This document shows, piece by piece, positions 1-5,342 of a stretch of 7,146 bases of DNA. A program made the translations under genes and the position numbers. The stretch is from an uncultured Alphaproteobacteria bacterium. GTDB lineage: Bacteria; Pseudomonadota; Alphaproteobacteria; UBA7985; CAJQQZ01. The notes beneath the pieces were generated by a model, which worked only from the letters and a program-made list of their open reading frames with translations, searched no databases and was not told the DNA's origin. Numbering within the stretch: position 1 is the stretch's first letter; every line of letters starts with the position of its first letter. The stretch covers positions 1 to 7,146 of the forward strand of contig CAJQQJ010000006.1 of the NCBI GenBank assembly GCA_905480445.1. The letters run 5' to 3'.

Positions 1-110
1 ACAAATGTGTACAATTGAGCAGCGATCAAGTTTGCCCTCTTTACTTGACGTATCTTTCCTATGAGCTAAGTTCCCAACCTAAGTCTACCGTTCTTGCTAG
101 GGGACAAGCA
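1..110 (+). promoter_or_regulatory. Leader upstream of the importer operon, possible weak promoter
   Basis: This stretch lies before the preferred potA-like start. A hexamer TTGACG (45-50) matches the -35 consensus at 5 of 6 bases, and TAAGTT (67-72) lies 16 bases downstream as a poor -10 (3 of 6). Transcription would then begin near 78, leaving a leader of about 33 bases. The pairing is weak, and the real promoter may lie left of the window. The potA reading frame has no stop codon between the left edge and the start, so an upstream in-frame extension cannot be excluded from this window alone. Confidence 0.2.
99..104 (+). promoter_or_regulatory. Ribosome binding site deciding the potA-like start
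   Basis: AGGGGA sits 6 bases before TTG at 111 and can pair with the 16S rRNA tail, with one G-U wobble. The other in-frame candidates, TTG at 15 and TTG at 45, have no purine-rich element at a useful distance. This site is the reason for placing the start at 111. Confidence 0.6.
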
Positions 111-1214
111 TTGAATTCAAATAAGCTAGACACGTCGATCGCAATTGACGTTCAACAAGTCACGAAAGTTTTTCGTGGTGAAACGGAAGTACGAGCACTC
201 GACACTGTATCCGTACAAGTTCGTGAAAATGAATTCTTCACTCTTCTCGGCCCCTCCGGCTGCGGAAAGACAACGCTTCTCAGACTAATAGCAGGCTTCG
301 AACATCCGACGGATGGAACTATTGAGTTGCATGGTAGTGATATCTCATTGCTACCACCTAACAAACGGCCAGTTAACACTGTTTTCCAGAACTACGCTCT
401 CTTCCCCCACATGACCGTTGCTCAAAACATTGAGTTTGGTTTGGAAATGATGGGACAAGGTAAAGCTGAGCGCGAGGAAACAACGGATCGCATGCTTGCG
501 TTGGTCAAGATGGAAGAGCTCAAGAACCGTCTTATCACCGAAATTTCTGGTGGTCAGCAACAACGGGTTGCTTTGGCTCGTGCCTTGGCACCACACCCAA
601 AAGTTTTGTTGCTGGATGAGCCCCTCTCTGCTCTCGATTTGAAACTGCGCAAAGAAATGCAGATCGAACTCAAACGGCTGCAACACGAAACCGGTATTAC
701 TTTCGTATTTGTAACCCACGACCAAGAAGAAGCCCTGACAATGTCGGATCGGGTCGCTGTTATGAGCGCGGGCAAGATTCTGCAAGTTGGCAGTCCCCGT
801 GACATCTACGATCATCCTTCGGATCGTTTTGTTGCCAACTTTATTGGCGAGAGTAACTTTCTCACCGCGGAGCTAACTTCCGTTTCAAATGGCAGGGGAT
901 CAATCAAGCTGTCGTCTGGCGCAACACTTGAAGCGTCCCTACCTTCTGAGCCACCTGCCATTGGTCCGGTCTCTATCTTGGTCAGACCAGAACATTGCGA
1001 GCTTAGGAAGGCCTCTTCCAAAGCAGACTTGTCGGGCCAAATCAGCAACATTGTTTACTTTGGCACCGACACGCATTTCCACTTATCGCTGGACACAGGT
1101 GATGATTTTACGGTTCGCACGCAAAACAAACCCAGCGATGAAGGTAAATTCAACGTTGGAGACAAAGTTTCCCTATCCATTGAAGCCGGTGCCATTCAGG
1201 TTTTGATGGATTAG
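111..1214 (+). CDS. potA: Polyamine-type ABC transporter ATP-binding protein (PotA-like)
   Basis: This is the cytoplasmic ATPase that drives uptake through the two permeases encoded next. Numbering from the TTG at 111 (367 aa, the usual PotA length), the sequence shows Walker A GPSGCGKTT (47-55), the Q-loop glutamine in QNYALFPHMTV (93), the signature SGGQQ (146-150), Walker B ending in Asp169-Glu170, the D-loop SALD (173-176) and the switch histidine in THDQEEA (203). A C-terminal TOBE-type beta domain covers roughly 275-365, as in the PotA/MalK/CysA group. All catalytic motifs are intact. The frame stays open upstream to TTG 15 and beyond, but those residues look unlike a PotA N-terminus, and only TTG 111 has a ribosome binding site. 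It is the first gene of a potA-B-C-D order, with an 18-base gap to potB. The family assignment is secure; the transported substrate is not. Confidence 0.93.
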   Translation: MNSNKLDTSIAIDVQQVTKVFRGETEVRALDTVSVQVRENEFFTLLGPSGCGKTTLLRLIAGFEHPTDGTIELHGSDISLLPPNKRPVNTVFQNYALFPHMTVAQNIEFGLEMMGQGKAEREETTDRMLALVKMEELKNRLITEISGGQQQRVALARALAPHPKVLLLDEPLSALDLKLRKEMQIELKRLQHETGITFVFVTHDQEEALTMSDRVAVMSAGKILQVGSPRDIYDHPSDRFVANFIGESNFLTAELTSVSNGRGSIKLSSGATLEASLPSEPPAIGPVSILVRPEHCELRKASSKADLSGQISNIVYFGTDTHFHLSLDTGDDFTVRTQNKPSDEGKFNVGDKVSLSIEAGAIQVLMD

Positions 1215-1232
1215 ATCAGGAGGAGCGAGAAA

Positions 1233-2180
1233 ATGACAACAGCAAGCAGCTCCCCAACCCGACTGACAGCAGAGGAAGTTGAAGAACTCGCGCGAAAGAA
1301 AGATACAAAAAACCGATGGTTGTTAGCGAGCCCGGCGCTGATCATTATCACTCTTTTCGCAGCCGGCCCTTTGCTGATCGTTGTTCTTTATTCGTTTTTG
1401 ACCGCTGGAGACTATGGCAATGTCAAATGGATATTCTCGACCAAAGGCTGGTTTTCAGTCTTTCTGCAATACGACATCTTTGACGATACTCTTCAAATAG
1501 CAGACGCCCACCTCTCTATTTTCTGGCGTTCGATCAAACTGTCTTTGTTAACTACGGTACTGACCGCAGCATTTGGTATCCCGACCGCCTACTTCATCGC
1601 CACTAGGCCTCTAAGTCAGCGAAACCTCTGGCTCTTCCTGATTACTGTACCCTTTTGGACTAATCTTTTGGTTCGAACCATAGCAGTGATGGAGTTGATC
1701 CGCGGAGAAGGTGTAATTAACAATGTTTTGCTCTGGGCCAACGTCATTGATCAACCGATCCAAATGATGTTCACTGATTTCGCCATCGCTTTTGGAATGA
1801 CTTATGTCTATCTGCCCTTGATGGTGCTGCCAGTTTACGCCTCCATCGAGAAGCTGGATTTCCGCCTGGTTGAGGCCTCTTATGATCTCTATGCCAATCG
1901 TTGGAAGTGTTTCCGCAGAGTTATTCTGCCGTTGGTGAAGCCAGGCATGATCGCTGGGTCTATCCTTGTTTTTGTACCTTCACTTGGAGCCTACATAACA
2001 CCACGAGTGCTCGGTGGTGGGAAAAACCTCATGTTCGGTAACCTGATCGAACTTCAGTTTGGGCAAGGCCGCAACTGGCCATTGGGCGCTGCGCTTTCCA
2101 TCTCTTTGATGGTCTTGGTCATGGTAGCTCTGCTCTACTACGTGAAAGTTTCAGGAGGAGATGACAATGAGCATCGCTAA
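1233..2180 (+). CDS. potB: Polyamine-type ABC transporter permease (PotB-like)
   Basis: This is an inner-membrane subunit that would pair with the PotC-like protein to form the translocation channel. The ATG follows AGGAGG (1218-1223) by 9 bases. The protein is 315 aa: a charged cytoplasmic N-terminus (1-28), then six hydrophobic segments at about 30-55, 100-124, 132-155, 181-204, 238-258 and 283-306, with a long periplasmic loop after the first, as in PotB/PotH. The cytoplasmic EAA loop that docks on the ATPase is at 214-238 (EASYDLYA, then RRVILPLVKPG). The usual glycine of the EAA consensus (DLGA) is a tyrosine here (DLYA, 218-221). I recall this variant in proteobacterial spermidine/putrescine permeases, so it probably marks a subfamily and not a defect. 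The gene ends inside the next one. Confidence 0.92.
   Translation: MTTASSSPTRLTAEEVEELARKKDTKNRWLLASPALIIITLFAAGPLLIVVLYSFLTAGDYGNVKWIFSTKGWFSVFLQYDIFDDTLQIADAHLSIFWRSIKLSLLTTVLTAAFGIPTAYFIATRPLSQRNLWLFLITVPFWTNLLVRTIAVMELIRGEGVINNVLLWANVIDQPIQMMFTDFAIAFGMTYVYLPLMVLPVYASIEKLDFRLVEASYDLYANRWKCFRRVILPLVKPGMIAGSILVFVPSLGAYITPRVLGGGKNLMFGNLIELQFGQGRNWPLGAALSISLMVLVMVALLYYVKVSGGDDNEHR
2153..2158 (+). promoter_or_regulatory. Ribosome binding site deciding the potC-like start
   Basis: AGGAGG lies within the last codons of the potB-like gene. It is only 2 bases from ATG 2161 but 8 bases from ATG 2167, which is near the optimum. This favours 2167 as the real start. Because the site is covered by ribosomes finishing potB, translation of the two permeases is probably coupled. 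Confidence 0.7.
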
Positions 2181-2985
2181 ACTCCTGCAACGGCCATTTT
2201 CTGTCAAGCGCATCCCTGGTTTTGCTTCGATCGCAATATTTACCTTTTTCGCACTTTACGCCCCTGTCATCATACTTGTTGTTTATTCCTTCAATCAGGG
2301 AACTTCCTTGGCCATTTGGGAAGGTTTCTCCCTAGTTTGGTATCAACAAGCTCTTCAAAATGAAGCAGTGCAATCTGCCGGGCTACGCTCCCTTTTTCTA
2401 GCCTCTGTTGCTGCGACTATCGCGACAACTGTTGCAACAATGGCTGCTCTAGCGACAACACGTAAGAAACCCTTCAAAGGACAAACTGCGGTTTACACTT
2501 TGATCAATCAGCCGTTGATGGTGCCTGAAATCGTAACCGCCGTTGCTTTGCTAATCTTCTTTGCAATCATCAAAGTCGCTACTGGTTACCAGGGCATGGG
2601 GTACTTGATCGTTGCACACACTGCCTTTTGCATCCCCTTTGCTTACCTTCCCATTAGGGCGCGATTGCAGGGAATGGATTTATCATTGGAGCGCGCAGCA
2701 GCTGATCTCTATGCCACGCCTTGGATGACTTTCAAGCGGATCACCCTCCCCTTGATGGCTCCTGGCATCATGGCTGGCTTTATGCTGGCATTCGTGATCT
2801 CGCTCGACGACGTCGTCATTTCCGAATTTGTCAAAACACCAGGGCAAGAAACCTTACCTACTTACATGCTTGGCCAGTTGAGGCGCGTTGTAACGCCGGA
2901 AGTTAACGCTATTTCTTCCGTTTTACTGGCTATTAGCATCGTGTTTGTAGCTCTCTTTTTCTTTCTGAACAGCAGGAGAAACTGA
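2167..2985 (+). CDS. potC: Polyamine-type ABC transporter permease (PotC-like)
   Basis: This is the second inner-membrane channel subunit. The start is placed at ATG 2167 (272 aa) because of ribosome-site spacing; ATG 2161 would add two residues. Six hydrophobic segments are seen at about 19-41, 71-97, 117-137, 143-163, 198-218 and 248-268. The EAA loop runs about 175-201 (ERAAADLYA, then ITLPLMAPGI) and again has Tyr in place of the usual Gly. The segment SLDDVVISEF after the fifth helix begins matches the SLDDFVIT-type hallmark of PotC/PotI permeases. It overlaps the end of the potB-like gene by 14 bases in another frame, which indicates coupled, equimolar synthesis of the two permeases. 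A 45-base gap separates it from the binding-protein gene. Confidence 0.93.
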   Translation: MSIAKLLQRPFSVKRIPGFASIAIFTFFALYAPVIILVVYSFNQGTSLAIWEGFSLVWYQQALQNEAVQSAGLRSLFLASVAATIATTVATMAALATTRKKPFKGQTAVYTLINQPLMVPEIVTAVALLIFFAIIKVATGYQGMGYLIVAHTAFCIPFAYLPIRARLQGMDLSLERAAADLYATPWMTFKRITLPLMAPGIMAGFMLAFVISLDDVVISEFVKTPGQETLPTYMLGQLRRVVTPEVNAISSVLLAISIVFVALFFFLNSRRN

Positions 2986-3030
2986 GAGCCTTAAGACCGG
3001 CCCAACGAGGCCACAATATGGAGAAGTGAA

Positions 3031-4065
3031 ATGAAGCATAAACTCTTAACAGCCCTCAGTGGCTTGGCTCTTGTTGCAGGAAGCGCTGCAGCACAGGCAG
3101 AAGGTCAGTTGAACATTTTCAACTGGGGTAACTACACGAACCCAGATCTCATCACAAAATTTGAAGCTGAAACTGGCATCAAAGTCACGATCACTGACTA
3201 TGATTCCAATGACACAGCCCTGTCCAAGATTAAGGCAGGTGGTCACGGCTTTGATATCGTTGTACCAACACACGGCTACGTTCCTATCTTCATCAGCGAA
3301 GGTTTGCTGATGGAAACACGACCAGACCAAATGGAAAACTTCAAAAACGTTTCCAGCACTTGGGTTGACGTAGAGTGGGACCAAGGTCGCCGCTATACTG
3401 TTCCTTGGCAATGGGGTTCAACTGGTGTCGTCGTCAACACGAAATACTACAAAGGCGATATCAATACATCAGCCATCTTTATGGACCCACCTGATGAGCT
3501 TAAAGGCAAAATCAACGTTGTGCCTGAAATGGGTGACGTGATGGGCCTAGCGATCATGTATCATGGTGGTGAGCCTTGCACAGATGACAAAGTACTTCTT
3601 AAAAAGGTCCGTGACAGTCTTGTTGCCGCTAAAGAACATTGGCTGGGCATGGACTACGGTAACCTCGAGAAGTTCGCAAAAGAAGATCTTTGGGCCGGTG
3701 TGAACTGGAATGGTTCAACTTTCCGCATGCGTCTTCAAAACGAAAACGTCGCTTACGGTTACCCAAAAGAGGGTTACATCTTGTGGATGGATTCAGTCGC
3801 TGTTCTTGCTGACGCAAAGAACGTAGACGAAGCGAAAGCATTCCAGAACTTTGTAATGGACCCAGAAAATGCAGCTTTGATCTCAGCATTTGCTCGTTAT
3901 TCAAACGGCATCGACGGTTCAGAGCCTTTCATGCCAGAAGACATGAAGACAGCTCCTGAGGTTGTTGTCCCGGCTGAACACGCCGGCAACGGCAAGTTCG
4001 TGCTTGCTTGTCCTCCTGACGTTCAAGCGCTTTATACTCGCATCTGGACCGACCTCCAGAAGTAA
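3031..4065 (+). CDS. potD: Periplasmic polyamine-type solute-binding protein (PotD-like)
   Basis: This is the extracytoplasmic receptor of the importer. The ATG follows GGAG (3020-3023) by 7 bases. Residues 1-23 form a Sec signal peptide: basic KHK, a hydrophobic core and an AQA cleavage site before Glu24. There is no lipobox, so the protein should be free in the periplasm. The mature protein has the PotD/PotF layout: INIFNW-like first strand (Trp32), ETGIKV (47-52), DIVVPT (75-80), NWNGS (225-229), WMDS (252-255) and Tyr290. Against PotD as I remember it, Trp32, Trp226, Trp252, Asp254 and Tyr290 match ligand-contacting positions, and Glu166/Asp169 replace an Asp/Glu pair. The Thr-Glu after the first Trp is Gly-Asn (33-34), and the tyrosine of the VVPSTYY segment is lost. 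Cys183 and Cys327 could form a disulfide. It is probably a binder of a cationic amine, but perhaps not of free spermidine or putrescine. Confidence 0.9.
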   Translation: MKHKLLTALSGLALVAGSAAAQAEGQLNIFNWGNYTNPDLITKFEAETGIKVTITDYDSNDTALSKIKAGGHGFDIVVPTHGYVPIFISEGLLMETRPDQMENFKNVSSTWVDVEWDQGRRYTVPWQWGSTGVVVNTKYYKGDINTSAIFMDPPDELKGKINVVPEMGDVMGLAIMYHGGEPCTDDKVLLKKVRDSLVAAKEHWLGMDYGNLEKFAKEDLWAGVNWNGSTFRMRLQNENVAYGYPKEGYILWMDSVAVLADAKNVDEAKAFQNFVMDPENAALISAFARYSNGIDGSEPFMPEDMKTAPEVVVPAEHAGNGKFVLACPPDVQALYTRIWTDLQK

Positions 4066-4073
4066 AACTATTT

Positions 4074-4105
4074 GGTTGGCTCGGTACGTCCGGGCCAACC
4101 TCTTT
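4074..4105 (+). terminator. Strong hairpin after the binding-protein gene (intra-operon terminator or mRNA stabiliser)
   Basis: The arms 4074-4084 and 4090-4100 pair over 11 bp with one G-T wobble (4081 with 4093), around a 5-base loop TACGT (4085-4089). The stem is GC-rich. It starts 8 bases after the potD-like stop codon and is followed by only a short TCTTT (4101-4105). The stem suits a Rho-independent terminator, but the weak T-tract suggests partial termination with read-through. It could equally protect the 3' end of the transporter mRNA, a common arrangement for raising binding-protein levels above those of downstream genes. Confidence 0.65.
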
Positions 4106-4118
4106 GGCCATTTTCATA

Positions 4119-5330
4119 ATGAAATCATACAAAAACTCTGACCCACGTCCTCCCATTATGGAGGGTTCTTCACCGCCTAAAGAATGGCGTGTTCCCCGTA
4201 ATGACTGGGACCAACCGCCCTGGAACCGTTGGTCCTTTCAAAACGTACGAAAACTTCTACCAACAGAAGATGTTTCTCGAGGATCGATGGCAGTCAGTCC
4301 TTTAGAGGAAAACTTACAGTCTATTGGATCAGTAGAGTTCCGTACTGTAGCCGGAGGGAACACAACGGTAGACAAAATGTTGGATGATACCTTTACGGAC
4401 GGATTTCTGATCCGCCACAAAGGCAAGATTGTTCATGAATCATACCACAACGGCATGACCGCCTCGACGCCTCATTTAGCGCAGTCAGTATCGAAATCCG
4501 TGACATCGACTGTTACTGGAATCTTAATCGGAAAAGGCCTCATGGATCCACAAGCGCCGATCTCTGATTACTTGCCCGAACTCAAGGAAACCGCCTGGAA
4601 CGGCGCTAAGTTGCAACATGTTCTCGACATGGCCAGCGGCGTGAAGTTCGTTGAAGAGTACACCGATCCGCACTCTGACATAGGTAAAACGGACGTCGCT
4701 TGCGGCTGGCGCGAACCACCAGCAGATATAGATAGCAGCGACTGGCCAACCTCTATGTGGGATCAAATCCTTGGCCTGAAAGAAACAGACGCTGATCACG
4801 GATCTCGATTCTACTATCGTTCGATTGAAACCGATGTAATTGCGCATGCTATGCAACGGATTACAGGGAAAAGCCTAGCTCAATTGGTCAGTGATGAAAT
4901 TTGGACAAAGATGGGCGCTGAAACATCTGCTTATTTCACTGTAGATTCAGCTGGATATTGTCTCGCCGATGGCGGCTTCAACGCTACCCTTCGAGACTTT
5001 GCCCGTTTCGGCCAGCTCTATCTAGACCCAAATCAAACCATCATCCCTAAAGCCTGGATTGACGATTGCCGCAAGGGTAACCATGGCTTGTTCAATGACG
5101 AGATGCGAGAGACTTTTCCCAAAGGCCGTTATCGAAACCAGTTTTGGATCGAAGACTACACTGAAGAAACCATCATCTGCCTCGGGGTCTTTGGCCAACT
5201 AATCTACATCATGCCGAGCCACGATATTGTCGCCGTTAAACTCTCAACTTTTCCAGACTTCATTGATGGTAAGAAAGAACTCGACGCGATTGCCGCCATA
5301 AAAGCAGTGGCGCAAGAACTAACCCAATAG
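4119..5330 (+). CDS. NylB-like serine hydrolase (beta-lactamase / S12 fold), probable amide or ester hydrolase
   Basis: This is a cytoplasmic serine hydrolase related to 6-aminohexanoate-oligomer hydrolase NylB and to penicillin-binding-protein-like esterases. Numbering from ATG 4119 (403 aa; NylB is about 392), the N-terminus carries the family pattern PPWNRWSF (33-40). The nucleophile motif SVSK gives Ser123 and Lys126. The second motif Tyr233-Arg-Ser235 supplies the catalytic Tyr. GGFNATLRDFARFG lies near 285-298, and GVFGQ (356-360) fits the third motif. Alignment from memory places Tyr181 and Asp192 at NylB Tyr170 and Asp181, and Asp284 at NylB residue 266. There is no signal peptide or membrane segment. 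The start is uncertain: TTG 4104, ATG 4119 and ATG 4158 are in frame, and none has a good ribosome site. The hairpin at 4074-4100 separates it from potD, and the amidase gene follows after 12 bases. Substrate unknown; esterase activity is a real alternative. Confidence 0.88.
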   Translation: MKSYKNSDPRPPIMEGSSPPKEWRVPRNDWDQPPWNRWSFQNVRKLLPTEDVSRGSMAVSPLEENLQSIGSVEFRTVAGGNTTVDKMLDDTFTDGFLIRHKGKIVHESYHNGMTASTPHLAQSVSKSVTSTVTGILIGKGLMDPQAPISDYLPELKETAWNGAKLQHVLDMASGVKFVEEYTDPHSDIGKTDVACGWREPPADIDSSDWPTSMWDQILGLKETDADHGSRFYYRSIETDVIAHAMQRITGKSLAQLVSDEIWTKMGAETSAYFTVDSAGYCLADGGFNATLRDFARFGQLYLDPNQTIIPKAWIDDCRKGNHGLFNDEMRETFPKGRYRNQFWIEDYTEETIICLGVFGQLIYIMPSHDIVAVKLSTFPDFIDGKKELDAIAAIKAVAQELTQ

Positions 5331-5342
5331 GAGCGGACTGCT

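Noticed and set aside
5..16. TGTACA-centred near-palindrome at the left edge, like a GntR-type operator
   Set aside because: Only the central 6 bases are symmetric. The flanking positions mismatch and the site is cut off by the window edge.
351..815. Long minus-strand open frames inside the ATPase gene and similar antisense frames elsewhere
   Set aside because: They lie opposite strongly conserved coding sequence, show no recognisable domains, and are expected shadows of the codon use.
2999..3012. GGCC...GGCC possible hairpin between the potC- and potD-like genes
   Set aside because: The stem is only 4 bp with a 6-base loop, and GGCC is self-complementary, so chance occurrence is likely.
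4119..5330. Class C beta-lactamase conferring resistance
   Set aside because: The fold and SxxK motif match, but there is no signal peptide for periplasmic export, and the N-terminal and Tyr-Arg-Ser patterns fit the NylB-like group.
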